DNA of 64,000 nucleotides from Pseudoscleropodium purum (GCA_963969395.1 OZ017795.1:20565063-20629062), one strand, 5' to 3'; shown: positions 13,186 through 26,300, counted from the first letter of the stretch. The notes: a model not told the origin generated them from the letters alone. Made by a program: numbers and translations.

Positions 13186-13923
13186 AGGTAAACTACCCCA
13201 TTTGATACCAAGTAGGAGCAAGCCATTGTGGGGCTAAATTATGTTAGCAGTGTACATTCTTTTTCTAAAATGTATACTACTAACATAATTCAACCCACAA
13301 TCGGCATGCTCCCATCTAGTCTAAAGTGGGATAGTTTATCATATAATCTTCATTCCCAAAAAAAATTCTAGGGTTTCCTAGAAATGGATAGATTAATACA
13401 TGAGTTGTTCCTATTTTTAGGAGATTGTATAGTTATTGTAGCTTTCAATCAAACCCACTAGGCTTGGAAGAATGGAAGTTGATAGTGAAGTGAAGTATGT
13501 TGAAAATATGTGGTGAAATTGACAAATTTATCCCTTTTGGGGAATTGTTCTAGTGCTATTAATTTGAGTCATTGTCCAAGCAATGCTAGTGCAAGAAAAT
13601 CTTATGATGTCCTTTGAATTCAACTCCAACAATGTCTTGTGATTCAACTCTAGGAAATTCTTAACAAGAGATTTGCTAGTAGTAAGTGCTATATAGTTAT
13701 GGGTTGAATTCATCACCTTTAGTTGGTTACATTGCTTACATGTTGCATTTTGATTTCGCTTGCGAGGATCAAATTGTTGTATAATTTCTAGAGTATGGTA
13801 TATACTTCAAGGTGTTCAAACTAGCTTTAGTTGTTGTCAATTAAGTTGTGAAGAGTTGATTTTTAAATTGATTTGGGGCACATATTTTTGGAAGCCCTTG
13901 ATTTATTTCGGGACAAAGGGAGT
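13186..13923. mobile_element. 738-bp insertion with TA flanks, containing an inverted repeat
   Basis: Segment 2 reads CCAAAGGTATACAAGGATGCC at about 26888. Here the same words are split after GGTA and resume at TACAAGG, so TA is duplicated. The right end (TTTCGGGACAAAGGGAG) resembles an inverted Stowaway terminus of the CTCCCT-GTCCC type. The left end does not match it. The left end is instead a separate hairpin with arms at about 13188-13262 and 13264-13339, nearly inverted copies around a very short loop. This could be a nested pair of elements. No coding sequence is seen. Confidence 0.6.
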
Positions 13924-14310
13924 ACAAGGATGCCAACAAAGTTGAGCATTGGGTAGATGATTGGGACTCAGGAGCACTTGTCTTCAAGCATGCCATGATG
14001 TGAAGGAGGACATGCAATTGCCCTATATTGGGAACCCCTCACTTTGTTTGTGGCTAAATTCTAAGTGTGAATTACATGTTGAGGAATCAATCTTTCTTGA
14101 GTACTTTAAGCTTTTTTGAATTGACTACCCCAATGATGGAATCTTTAAAGGATGAATGTGTATCTTCAATGGTTTATTTTGTAAAGGACAAAGTCCAAAA
14201 CAATCTCTCAAAGCACTTAGACTTATATAGGAGGGATGTTTGTCCAAAGGTTTTTTACACTTCAAATTTTTTTTCTTTGAGAAAAGTTTCTTTCATTGAA
14301 TAGATATGCA

Positions 14311-14930
14311 ACAAAGGTGTGGTATAGTTGGTGCATAATAGTGTAAGTGTGTTTTCTCTAGCGTTTAGGAAAGCATTTCTAAATTGCCTCATTGTCTTCA
14401 TGACCTCAATTATCATCATGGGCTTTATAGTTCAAAGAGTACTTGTAGATCACAACAATAGTTATTCCACTTTCATGTTTTGATTTGATTGATTGAATAA
14501 ATCCCCCTTTTTTTATCACATGAAATGTGTGCTAATTTTTATTGGAATTTGTCCTCATATTGACTCCTAACTCACAAATTTATGAGCAATTTAATGAACT
14601 TGAAAAAACATGCCTAGCCTCATGGCTAAATCATTTTCTAAACATTAGTTACAAATATAACATTGGACACATGCTTATAGCCCATTAGCCCACTTCTTTC
14701 ACTCAGTGGAGCCTCTAATTTTTTCATTATAAAATTTAATCTTTGCTTGAATGCAATGCAAATGAGACCTTGTCCAAAAACAGCCCCAACATGCTCCACA
14801 GAGAATGGGTGAGGGAAACCAATCACCCTAGAGCTTACGTTCTGGGTGGGGGATTATGGTGGTAGTTTGACTACTTGTTCAATTCATTACAAAAATCACT
14901 GGTCTTGTTTGCTCCGATTGAAGTGCTCAA
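14311..14930. other. Shared 3' flank of the transposase relic
   Basis: No gene is seen. The sequence matches 27290-27790 of segment 2, including TATAGTTGGTGCATAATAG and the CATTGTCTTCATGACCTCAAT phrase. It leads into the segment junction. Confidence 0.5.
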
Positions 14931-14944
14931 GTGCATGAAACAAC

Positions 14945-15840
14945 ATTAAAAACTGTTGTTTGGATCCAGCACACTATAGTGTCGGTAATAAATAACTGTT
15001 TTTTTTTGTTTTTTTTTTTTAAACAGATGAAAGTGATTGCATTGCATGCAGAGAGAAAAAGAAACAAGATCACCAGCCACGGGTGGCCTGGCTCAGAAAG
15101 CAAAGAAACAAAGCACACAACGCAACTAGGACAAACCGAACAGACTCAAGACAGGAAAGAAGTGCAGAGAGCACAAGCTCGGGGGAAGGCTGAGAGCCGT
15201 CCGCGGCCGGCTGCAAGGGACCAGTCGTCGAGTAGATTAGGGAGGCTGGAAGAGAAAACCTGCGCTTGGACCTGTAGGAGACCAGCTGGATTGACCTGCC
15301 GCCATCTTCGCAAAGATTCCAAACTTGCATCTTCACTTGGTAAAAGAGTCGAGCAGCCATTGGTCCCTTGCAAATATTCGTCCATTCCATGCCTCCATAA
15401 TCTTTGAGGCCACGCCAGATGTGGCTCATGAGCTGTTCTAGGGTCCAAGTCTTCGCATTGAAAACCTTTCCGTTTCTCTGGATCCATAAGGACCAGAGCA
15501 TCGTCGTTCGAGCCTCCAACCAGATGATAACTGTTGTTTGGACCTGTGGACCTATTACACATTGGTGTCGGCAATAAATAACTGTTGTTTGGACTTGTGG
15601 ACCTATTACACTTTGGTGTCGGTAATAAATAACTGTTGTTTGGACCTATGGACCTATTAAACTTTGGTGTCGGTAATAAATAACTGTTGTTTGGACCAAT
15701 GGACCTATTAAACTTTGGTGTCGGTAATAAATAACTGTTGTTTGGACCAATGGACCCATTACACTGTGCATACTATGCACCCAAAAGATGACAAACAGGC
15801 TGATTCACTGTAGTGTCAGTAATAAATAACTGTTGTAGGA
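14945..15840 (+). repeat. 51-bp minisatellite interrupted by a LINE
   Basis: Starting points of CTGTTGTTTGG at 15531, 15582, 15633, 15684 and 15735 give an exact 51-bp period. The unit carries GGACCTATTA, TTGGTGTCGGTAATAAATAA and CTGTTGTTTGG. A diverged unit precedes the LINE at about 14950-15000, and another ends the array near 15835. The last perfect units differ by only a few bases, which suggests recent expansion. Confidence 0.9.
15001..15526 (-). mobile_element. 5'-truncated LINE (non-LTR retrotransposon) tail
   Basis: On the minus strand an open frame at 15519-15070 reads LWSLWIQRNGKVFN, the W-xxW-xxRN-xxVF pattern seen near the C-terminus of plant LINE ORF2 proteins, and ends shortly before a poly(A) tract. 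That tract appears on the plus strand as oligo-T at 15000-15020. The insert is flanked by ATAACTGTT at 14992-15000 and 15527-15535, and it splits the 51-bp minisatellite. Only about 0.5 kb survives, without the reverse transcriptase core, so it is a dead insertion. The longer plus-strand frame here is antisense to it. Confidence 0.75.
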
Positions 15841-16682
15841 GAAGCGTGTCGAGTTAAATGAGTCGTGAGTGTACTACACATTCGACTATTTCAGGTAAGG
15901 ACTGGATTGTTGAATTAAAAAGTCGGTTCGGTCTCAACCGCTGCCATGATAGATTGAAATATTGAATGGCAATCCCTTCACAATCATGAGAAGCTATTCA
16001 TGAAAATTCAAAAAATTCCTCCAACTTGATACTTTTTCTCTCACATTATCTGGAAACTTGGATTAACGAATGTCCATATATTTACTTATTAATTTCCCCT
16101 TTTGCTACAAAATTATAACAATGACAATATTTCACAAACGACATGGAAAATTTTCAAAAGTGACAGACAATTCATAGTAATAAAATAATAATAAAAATAC
16201 GGGAGTGATGTTCAAACACAATTTAATAGTCTTAGTTTAGCTTAGACACAATATTTGACCATTTTGTAGTGGATCTGGCCCTTTAGGAGTAACGTGTAGG
16301 AGTAACGTGAAGAGAGGTTTATATTAAGAAAAATTTTATGTGCTTCTCAAAGGATGAAGTAGCCTTACCTAACTCATAGGGTGATATGAACTTATATTAC
16401 TTTTTTTGAGGTTCTACGTTTGGAGCTCCATCTGCTAGAGCCAAATTTCCTGGAATCCATGACTCCATGTGCGCTTACAAACCACTGATACGCAAGATTG
16501 GACATCGCTTCCCTACTTTGCGCTTAAATTCTTCAACTAGACTAGACCCCACTCGCGATCGAGCACTGTAGCATGTAGTAGTACAGAAAAGTGGAAATAA
16601 TAATCCGGAAAAAATTATGCGAGAAGTTTCTAAGCTTACGAAGCCCACATGATTCTAAGCTTATGAAACCGTCTAGCACATG
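15841..16682. other. Upstream region of small-gene copy 2
   Basis: No gene is seen. Large parts match 27990-28650 upstream of copy 3, for example GAATGGCAATCCCTTCACAATCA and TTTCTAAGCTTACGAAGCCCAC. This shared proximal region may hold promoter elements. I cannot name specific sites beyond the TATA box. Confidence 0.45.
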
Positions 16683-16690
16683 TATATAAG
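16683..16690 (+). promoter_or_regulatory. TATA box of small-gene copy 2
   Basis: TATATAAG followed by GACTGG lies at the same place in all three copies of the gene. A noncoding first exon probably starts about 30 bp downstream and ends at 16823 (CGAAG|GTGATG). A 5'-UTR intron would then run to the acceptor TGCGCAG at 16984. Confidence 0.6.
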
Positions 16691-17019
16691 GACTGGATTG
16701 CTAGCCCTATTTGCATCTCCAATTTGCTTTCATTTCATTTCCAAGTACTTCTGTTTGATCGTTCTGGTGGACACGCACCTTCACTAGCGCTTTCATCAAC
16801 AATTAGAAGAGAAAACTACGAAGGTGATGTATTGTACATAGCACAGGGGAAATCATGTTAGCAATATGATGAAATGCTTGTATTGTAACTGAATTCACCT
16901 CTGAATTCAAGTAAGGAAGGTATCTGATGCATGAGATTGTTCTAATGCCACTCTTTCATTTGCCTGTTGATGGATTGTGCGCAGGTGGTGTGTCGCCCTT
17001 TTCATCTGTGTTCGGTAAG

Positions 17020-17888
17020 ATGGGATCAACCTCATGGCATGATAACCTCCTACAAGCGCTCCTCATTGGGCTTGTAGTGCAAATTGTAGTCTCTATTATC
17101 TGTGTCTTCTGTGCTGTTCTCTGGGCTTCTTGGAAGGAGCGGATGGCACACCAAGCAACAGGTTACATATCACGATTGCCCTGTCAAATTATTACTAGGT
17201 GCTCAATCTTGTAGCATTCTCATATATAGTGCAATTCTGAACTTTAAAGATTTTTTGAAGACTCCAATTGTTGAATGGTTCTTGCTTCACAGGTGAGTCC
17301 GTGGCTCAGTCTGATGTGGAGATGGGGACGGTGAATGGCGGTGAAGACGCCACCGTTCTAGGTTGGAATGCAGATCAATCTTCTCTGATTTCTGTGTCTG
17401 ATGCTCCCTGTCATGCTTTGTGCTTCAAAGTGTCCGTTCTCTGAAAGCCTTCATGTGACTGAACAAAGTTCTAAGCTCACTGATTGAATATTGATAATAG
17501 AATGAATGCTTGCGTGTTGGACATTTTATTTTACAATCATGGCATTCGATATTCTTCCACAAGATAGAAATGGGATTGCAATTAATTAAGACTTGAAATG
17601 CACCCGTGGACAGATTTTCCCCTGCATGGTTTGGCTGCGAACTCGGGCGTCGGGGATGATGGCAATCTGGAGGACACTGACAACACCAGAGCCAGCACTC
17701 CAGAAATTCCTACAGTCCACGGATCATCGAGTAAGTGACCCATCACCAACTGTCTAGTAGTCCCAACGAACCTTTTGAAGTATCTGATATGAAGGTTTTG
17801 TCGATGATGATGGAAGATTTGTTTTTGGTTGTTTTAATAGTACTTGGACATGTTTGCAGCCCAAGGCCCAGTGCAAGAACGTCACTGA
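17020..17888 (+). CDS. Small single-pass membrane protein, intact copy (four coding exons)
   Basis: Proposed coding exons are 17020-17161, 17293-17361, 17614-17730 and 17860-17888. All junctions are GT-AG and all are phase 1. They encode 118 residues. Residues 1-9 read MGSTSWHDN. Residues 10-37 are a strongly hydrophobic segment (LLQALLIGLVVQIVVSIICV then FCAVLW), followed by the basic stretch SWKERM. The rest is acidic, polar and probably disordered (SDVEMGTVNGGEDATV, GVGDDGNLEDTDN). This predicts a membrane anchor with a short N-terminus and a soluble acidic tail. I recognise no family. The start is chosen because indels between copies are out of frame upstream of it. An upstream ATG at 16927 is in the same frame if the UTR intron is not removed. 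The model is supported by conservation of splice sites in copies 1 and 3. Function is unknown. Confidence 0.5.
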
Positions 17889-20800
17889 AGATGTGAACAG
17901 AAGAGCCATTGTGCCTGTTCTGGTGCATGCAGCAAGTTGAGGTGCTGGCCGGAAAGGAAACCTTATTTGCAAGTCCCTGTTGCAACCCCCCGTTTGCCGA
18001 ATGCTCAATACTCTTATAACACTTTTGAATTTGTAGAAAAGATGTCCACATCAGCACGTCCAAATTGACGAAAACTTTGGAAACAACAGCAACAAAAATT
18101 TCAAAGGAGATGCGTTGAAATGGACCGATTCGGACACCGTTTTTTACTAGACAGAGCGTTTCCTTAGTGTTTTCTATTTGCATTTTATTAACTCCTACTT
18201 CAGTGCCTTCACTGGCTTGGAACTCTTCTTTTTTCAATACTTTCGCAGCACCACCAAAGCAGCAGTTCAGCAGGGTTGTGTTGATAGAGTTCAGTTGTTG
18301 CTGATTAATTCTGCAACCAGCTATTGGAGCTTCACTGTGTTCCCCTGGATGGAGCTGCTTCAGTTCTCCAGCATCTTTGGTTTGCTCCAGAGAGATTACT
18401 CTGACCTCACATGGAGCCTGCTTTCTGTTTGTATAGATCAACGATAATGTTAATGTCAAGCTTGAATCGTGTCGACTGCATCTGCTTTATTTTGAAGTAG
18501 AAAGGTTTGAGCAGTCCTCCATTTGTAAGTCTATCACATAATAGAAACGCTACTTCACATCATGATCTGAAAATTGGGTTCTGAAATTTCAGAGCGAAAA
18601 GAGGGTTAAGGAATTTCAATTCTGCGGTGGTTTCTATTGGAGAATCTGTTCCAGGTCTCAAATATATGTCCAATTTTGAGAATGACTGCAAAAGCGGATT
18701 GTCCTATGTCTAAATCTATTTCTTAAAGGACATTCTATGTGCTCGTTTGCTCAAACTTTATTAGTTTTCTATATTAGAACATGACTTTCAAAAATTTGTT
18801 ATAGTTCACATGTAGTCATACATATCCAAAATTGAAATTCATTTTCTCATAATTATATACATTCAAAATCATAGTAATTAGAGAAATGTTTAAAGGGATA
18901 TGAAATTTTTATTTTATCAAAAATAGAGATCATGGTGACAAACATCATGGTGTAACTAATGTATTCCTTGAACTCACACAAAGAGAAATTTGACAGAAAA
19001 CGTTCAAAATTGATATATTTTGAGCTTGCAAGATGCTATCTTCAAAGTGACACCAAAACTACAATTTCAACAATTTTTCCATAGAATAGAATGGAATAAA
19101 AAGTAGATGAATGGAGCTACATTTTCTTATGTTGGGTTAAAAACCTTTAGAATGAAGAACTATGTGAAAATTGAGGTTTGGCCCTACAACCATACTCCTC
19201 GGGTAGGAATTTTAAGCTAATATAAGGTAGAACCACCTATATCCAATTGGATTGAGATTGGGAGAATTTACAGGCCAATCGAGCTTCTCCAAAAGGTATG
19301 TTTGTCTCCATTCTTTACATACTTCAAGATGTGACAAGTGCACACAACTAAATTTGGCTATCCTTGATTTTTTTGAGAAGCATTTATGATTAGAGATTGC
19401 ATCATCTAGAGAATTTCAATCTAGAAGCATGATTGTCTAACATACTTCAACAATTTCAATGTCTTTAATAAAAGGTATCTCACAACTACACACATTGGTA
19501 GATTGTAAATATTTTTTTTTGTATAAGTTTTTTTAACCTTGAAATTTGGCATGAATGTTGTTATCATAAAGAGCATGTTGTGCCAAAAATTTCATGGTAA
19601 AGAAGCAATTTTTCAGTCCTTAGGAGGGTGTCAAAGTTGAAGTAGTGAAATGGTTTTCACAATTGTTTCTCAAAATGACACATGTTGGTAGATTGTCAAT
19701 ATCTTTTTTTGTATTAATCTTTTGGTCTTGAAATTTTTATAATATGTTATTAACATAAAGAGGTCTTTGTTCCAAGAATTTCATGGCAAAAAAAAATAAT
19801 TCAATCTTTGGGAGGTTGTCAAAGTTGGTAGCAGTGAAAAAATTTCTATAGCTACTAATGTTGGTAGATTTTGAATAACTTTTTTTCGGTGAATCTTTTG
19901 GCCTTGAAATTTAGCTTACATATAATGAACCTAAAGATAATTATTTGGTAAAAATTTTGTTGTAAAATACCAATTTTTGAGCTCTCGGGAGGCTTTTCAA
20001 AGTTGATAGTATTGAAATTTTTCTCATTGCGAATTTGAAAACGACATTTTGATTGGTACCCCTCTGTACAAACTACTAGTAGTATAAGTACAATTGTTGC
20101 AACATTTGTAATAACCCCCATTGCATAAGTCAATATAGTATTTTATTAGTTTTTTGGAATTAGAATCCCAATAAATTCAATATTATTTCTTAACTCGTAA
20201 AGTACCAATGTCTCTATGGGAGACAAAATGAATTTTTGACATACTTCTAGACTTACAGCTAGTATTTGTTATAATTTTTTGAAACTTTTTGTGAAGATAG
20301 AAAAAAATGTAGCTTTTTGAGAATATGATTTTTTATTTCAATTAGTACCCAAGAACAATTTAAGTTATGGCACAATAAGCCTAAACTTTAGTTTGGAGGG
20401 TAGAACACCTACATGCAAAATCTTAAAATTAAAAAAAAGAATATTAAATTTTTAAAATTTTAAAATTTTGTTTTTCATAGATTGTAATTTTATCTATATA
20501 GAAAGATTCAATTCATTCTATTTGAATTTGTTGTGTGAATGTTATGGACAATCTTGTTTTTCAAGCAATTAGAGCATCTTCTTGAAAAATTAACTTGTAG
20601 TTGATACATTTTTTAACTCAACTTTCACAAATTAAAAAAGAAAAATACACAAGATTAAGATCTCTTGCTAGGACGATCTCAATATTGAGATTAGTGCATT
20701 TCAATTCCATTTTAGATCTATTAATGATATAGTTATCCTTTCAATTTTGAACATATTTCTTATAAAATATTTCTTAATGTGTATAAATGAAGTATGTTTT

Positions 20801-21540
20801 TGAATTTTTTTCTAGACTCTCAACTCAAATTATCTACATAAGTACTTAGAAATTCAGAAATAACAGTGCAAAATCTTTAAATTAAAAATATTCAAAGTAA
20901 AAAATCTAATCAAGCAAGGTGCAAAACTCCTTCTTTTCTCCACTTAAAATGCAAATATCTTGCAATCTACATGGGCAAAGTTTTTGAACTTTCTTTATAC
21001 AATCTCATGCCAGATCTCGTAGTTTGATTTGTCAAAAAAACAATTAAAATTTCTTTTTGGCTCTTTGCAATATTAGAATTGGTAATTTTGAGTGAATTTT
21101 GATGAAAAATAAGTCTTCGGACTTTTATTAGAGGTTAAATTTGGATGAAAATGTGATTACTTATTTAGATGAGAACTTGACAATGGATCATGACATTGTG
21201 CACTAAATAGATTACAAATTTTCATTGAGAATATATGCAACTAATAAATACACACTTATCCTTAAAGTCATAGTGCAAACTTGAGTTTTTATTAACTAAA
21301 AACTTGAAGATAAGGTATTTATAAGAATCAAATTTTGATTGAAAAATAGCAAAGCCATTTGTAGTCTATGGCGTAATATTTTTACTTTTGCAATTGTTTC
21401 TAAGATCATGCATTTTTTGATAATTATTTGTAAATCGAGGCCTAAAGATAAAAATTCAAAATTCAAAATATAAGTTAATACACAAATTGCATGAGAAATG
21501 GATGAAATACATCTAAATATGTTGAAAAATAAATTTTGTC
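17889..21540. other. 3' flank of copy 2 and a 2.6-kb block absent from segment 1
   Basis: To about 18870 the sequence matches the flanks of copies 1 and 3. From about 18880 to 19190 it matches 31790-32115 of segment 3 but is missing from segment 1. From 19190 to 21490 I see only AT-rich DNA. A phrase around AAATTTCATGGTAAAGAAGCAATTTTT recurs in diverged form three times between 19500 and 20000, giving a loose internal repeat. No gene is seen. Confidence 0.5.
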
Positions 21541-23300
21541 TATTTGTTAGAAATTAGGGCTTCATCCTTTTTGTGCAAAGTTTTGAATCAATTCATGAAA
21601 AAGTGGAGAATAAAGGAAAATTAGAAAAAAATGACAATCTTGTATCTAGATTTTTCTCAAGCCACAATTTAATTTGCCTTAAAATTCCAAGTCAACATTT
21701 CCTCCTTTGATACCCCTCCCTACCAAGAACCCTTAGGGATGGTTTTCAAAAATGCTTTTTTGTCATTGTTATATGGCACTGATATGACTTTCACTATAAT
21801 ATGACACTAAGTGCAACTTTAATGTGAACTTCATATGATTTTAAATTTTAGTAATTTTTCAAAGTTACAAATTCAAAAGGTAGATTTATAAGATGTTTTG
21901 GATATTTTAAAATTGAGTAGGGTTTTAAAAGCTTTCTTAAATTGTAGTTTTCTACTTTTTCTAAAATTAAAGTTTTCAAAGGTTATATGAATTTTCAACT
22001 ATATGAAGTTCATACGAAAGTTGCATCTTGTGCGGTAATGCAATTCAAGACCAAAATTCCTATGAATGTCATATAGGAGTAATGACAAGAGAACTTGAAT
22101 ATTGGATTAACCAAGAGGCTAGTAAGGATATCTAGGATGACTTATATATACCTAATCTAAGGCTTGTTGCTTGAATTTTTTGGTAGTCACCACCCCATTT
22201 TGCACATTTGTTTTTGAAGCGTGACGTTTGGATCTAAAATCTCACTTCTTGCAAGCTCATGTAGGTGGTCAAGTTTGTCCTTTGCAACAACATCATGTTG
22301 GGGTGTTACGCCTATCTTGCAAGAATTGATTACAATGAAGATGTGTTAGCTTGGAAATATTGAATCATCTTTTCCATTTGTAGTGTTGATTGCAACATTG
22401 ACATTGATGCAATTCTCTCTTCATTTTTTAAATTGTTACTTTTGATTTCATGGCATGATTGTTTTGGAGTGGCTTGCAAGTCTATCTTTAGGAAGGTAAG
22501 CCTATCCATGTCTATAACTAGCTTAGGTCCCTGTTGCTAGCTAGAGAAATTATTGTGTATTCATGAATTGCATTAGGCCGCTATAGTCATTATTCATCAA
22601 GGTTAATTAGCAAGCTAGCACAAGATACAACAAGAATTTGTTTTGCACTTGTTTTTATGTACTTAGGGAACCAAGATGATTGTATATGCATCAATTTTCA
22701 GAGTGAAGAAACTAAAAATCTTTATGGTCTAAGGGTGGTTAGGTGTGTTCAAGCATTGTAATTGAAGAAGATGGTTTCATCAATGTTTGCCAAGAAGCAC
22801 AAGGCAATGTAATAACAACAATTCCCACTTTCATTTTACATGATGTAATTATAGCCTCCAAGACTTTACACAACATAGATACTAGTTTCTAGTTTTAGAC
22901 ACACCTACTTCATCAAGCTCTAGCAATACTACATCTTCAAAGTCAAGATTAGACATTCAAATAGTATTCATTTTGTTCTCTTGAAAAGAAAGGGGCACTT
23001 CCTTGAAGTCTTCAATCTCTTTTAGTGCTTCTTCAGTTGGCAATATTATTGCCTTGATGGCCAAGGGTAAAAGACCAATTTGTGACGTCATCAAACTGTC
23101 TAACTTCACAAATGTAGTTGTATTGCAATTGTGGTAGTTGAGAGGTAGCAATACTAGAAGGCATAGATGATCTAATTTTTTTGGATGGAGAAAGTATTTA
23201 GAAATAGGAAGTATGTTGTTATCAAATGCATCGTCAATGCTAAAATCAAAAGTCAACCTCATAACATGTAGTTGAGGAAAAATATACTAACAAAGCAAAC
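21541..23300. other. Duplicated noncoding DNA, segment 2 counterpart of 5130-8500
   Basis: The region aligns with segment 1 but lacks the 913-bp element found there at 5310. It contains the second copy of a minus-strand open frame (22957-23262). No gene is supported. Confidence 0.5.
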
Positions 23301-26300
23301 TCATTAGAAAGGAGTAGTCAAAGTCATGCCCAAAAGGAGTGTTGGTAAGGGGTCTCTATCATGACAAGTCAAACAAACATTACAAAAATGAGAAGATCTA
23401 TGTTGCCATCAACTATTAGACTATGTTACAACAATTCCAAAATTTGGGGCTCAATCTCTTGAATAAAAAGTGTGAGTAATTTGTTGTTGTATTCACTTTG
23501 TTGCAGAAGACCTATAATAGATTACCCTTCTCACCATGAATTTCTTGTTTTTTTAGGTGTTGTGATATCCATCAAATATTGGTATATAAAATCAACATGG
23601 TTTTTAGCTAAAGGCATTGACTACAATAATATAAAGCCTTACCAAAAAATTTAGGCCGTGGTTGGGCTGTTTGATTGTATGAGAATGTACAAATACAAAT
23701 AAAATTAGCACAAACTATCTCATAGAAAAACTGTCAGCAAAAGTCAGATTGTGTGCCTTGTTGTATTTTTAATTTAAAAAGTATTATTGCTATCTTTATT
23801 ATAATTTATTTTTTATTTTAAATATTAAAAAATTGTTGTATATGCACATTTTCCAAAAGCCAAACAACCCTCTACGGGGTCCAAACTATTTGTAATAGGA
23901 TTTAAGAGAATCCTTGCACACTTGTCAATTTTTTTGTATCACTTGTTATGAAACTACTATTCTAGATACTAATTCTTGGATTTTAATTCATGTGTATGTT
24001 GTAAACTGAAGAACTATACCTTCTATTTTATGTTATTGGAATTGGAGAAGGTAGTTGGAGGAGGATCAACTAATGGACAACATCATAGAGGTCATTATGA
24101 ACATCTTAACAATCATAAGTAGCTTTTCTAATACAACTTTGTTATCCAAGCTCATCTATTTTGGAGTTGATGGGGTGGATGTATTCCACAAGTGCAAAAA
24201 TGGTGTCACCAAGCAACTGCAAAGGAGCATGACTTGTCACATGATAGTCTTCACTGCATTGCTCATCGCACCAATTTAGTAGTGAAGGCCTTTTTGGCCT
24301 TTGCATTTATGAGCTAAATTGAAGACTTCTTGAAGGTGATTCTTAAGGAAATTTTTAGATACTTCAAATCTTTCTTGAAGAGATAATTGAAGTTCAAGCT
24401 CCTAGTTAAGATCATCGAGACAAGAAAAGCAAAGATAATCAAGCATGTCTCAACATAATGGGTTAATCTTTTAGATATTTGTAAAAGGATTTTGGTAGAA
24501 TATGAGACTTTGGTTATTAAAATGGTATTGGATTTAAAGAATAATGAGCCTTCAAAGAACTTGTATTGTTATTTGGATGATTTAGAGTGCTTCCTTGGAT
24601 TGGCTCCATTGAACCAATTATATATGAAGGCCATCCAATGCCTTATGAAATTTACCCATGCTCATGATGTGTATTTTGGAGATTTTGATGTTAATATGGT
24701 CTGAATTATCTTGCTAGGAGGAGATCCAAGCTATGTATTTTGAACCCCTTTTCGTTTGCTCCAATGCTTTCTATTTGTTAATTTAGAGATTTGTGTGACA
24801 GTCAATTATACTTTAGAATCCATTAAGATGAAGGGGTTTATTGATCTCATTTTGAGAGTGGAATATTTGTACTTTGAGAGTTTATTGGTGTCTTCCAAAA
24901 TCATCTGCATGAGATATGATGCCTCTAATCCATCTATACTATAAGCTCTAGTCACTAGGGATTTATTATAGGAGATTGTGTTTTTTGTCAAGAAGATTGT
25001 AAAAAGTATGTATTGCCATTTTTATTTTTCCATTTTTTTACAACTTTGCCAAGAGTGTGATGCTTCTCATTTGTTTGTTAGGCCTATTAGTTGCCTTCTA
25101 AGGCTTTTGTGAATTTTTATTTTGTTATGCAAGGTTTCACTATTGTAAAACTAGTCCAGTAAGTTATTTGTCTTTGACAATTGTAATTATGAATTTAGTT
25201 CTTTGTATAAACATTTAACCCCTAAAGGACCAAACGGCGTTTTTTTGGCAACATAGCGATTTAAAGCAACTCACTACAAATGGAATTTTATTTTTTATTT
25301 TTTATTTTTCACATAACATGTGCATGAGGAGTAGCTTTAAAGTAAAACAATTTTTATAATTGTTTACTACATGGTTAAAAAGTTATTATATGATATATAA
25401 TTTTCATTGATTGACAAGAAATTAAAAATTTCTTTGAAATCACTTTTTTAAGAAATAAAAATTTGAAATTGGTCTTGTAGATTTATATATATGTAGAAAG
25501 CTTTGAATTGAATCATATCATTTTGATTAATGAAATGAAAGTTATGAGGAGTTTTAGTTTGCAAGCATTTGTAAAATTTCTATTCTAGAATAAACTTTGA
25601 AGTCCTTTATTTAATTCAATTTTCCAGGTTTTTGAAAAAAAATAAATTAATGGATGTGGATAGTTTATTACAACATTACAACTATTGGAATTGTCATTTT
25701 CAACTCCATAAATAGATTCTTAACAATTTAGTATTTTGAATGATGCTCTACTTCTTTCTACTTATTATACTTTTCCTATTTGTTGTACAATTTCAAATGA
25801 TTTGAAAATTTTCAAGCATGTGATCAATCTACCTTGAAGAATGAATCCCAAATTCCAAAGGAGCACCACCATTTTGTATATTTTTTCATACAAATGTGAC
25901 CTTGTACAGTGTAGCTACTTAGTTTTTTGTACATGGGGCCAAAAAAAGGATTTTTGTCAATGCAAATGCTAATATTTTGCAATCTACACGGTAGAAATTT
26001 TAAAATTTTTTATACATTTTTTCAAACTAGTGTACTACAAGATCCTATAGTTACATGTGTCTAAAAACATCTTTTTTCCTAAAATTTGGCACTTGTATTA
26101 TAAATGGCACTTTTGGAGCGTTTTTGGTGAAAATATAGTCAAAAACCTTTAAGAGTTAATCTTGTCATAAACCAATAGTTAAAGACCTATCTTATTAAAC
26201 TTGTATAATTGTAGGTATGTACACTGGTGTTGTCTCTCTTAGAAGATGTAGACTCTTTGTTATATAAAGGGGAGGTTCTTTACTCCACAATTTGAATTTG

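Noticed and set aside
14931..15407. 158-codon plus-strand open frame
   Set aside because: It is antisense to the LINE fragment and runs through its oligo-T tail; the LINE-like signature is on the minus strand.
17743..18459. 238-codon open frame on the minus strand
   Set aside because: It lies antisense to the last exons and 3' flank of the small gene, has no recognisable domain, and no comparably long frame appears at the equivalent places of segments 1 and 3. A chance frame is more likely.
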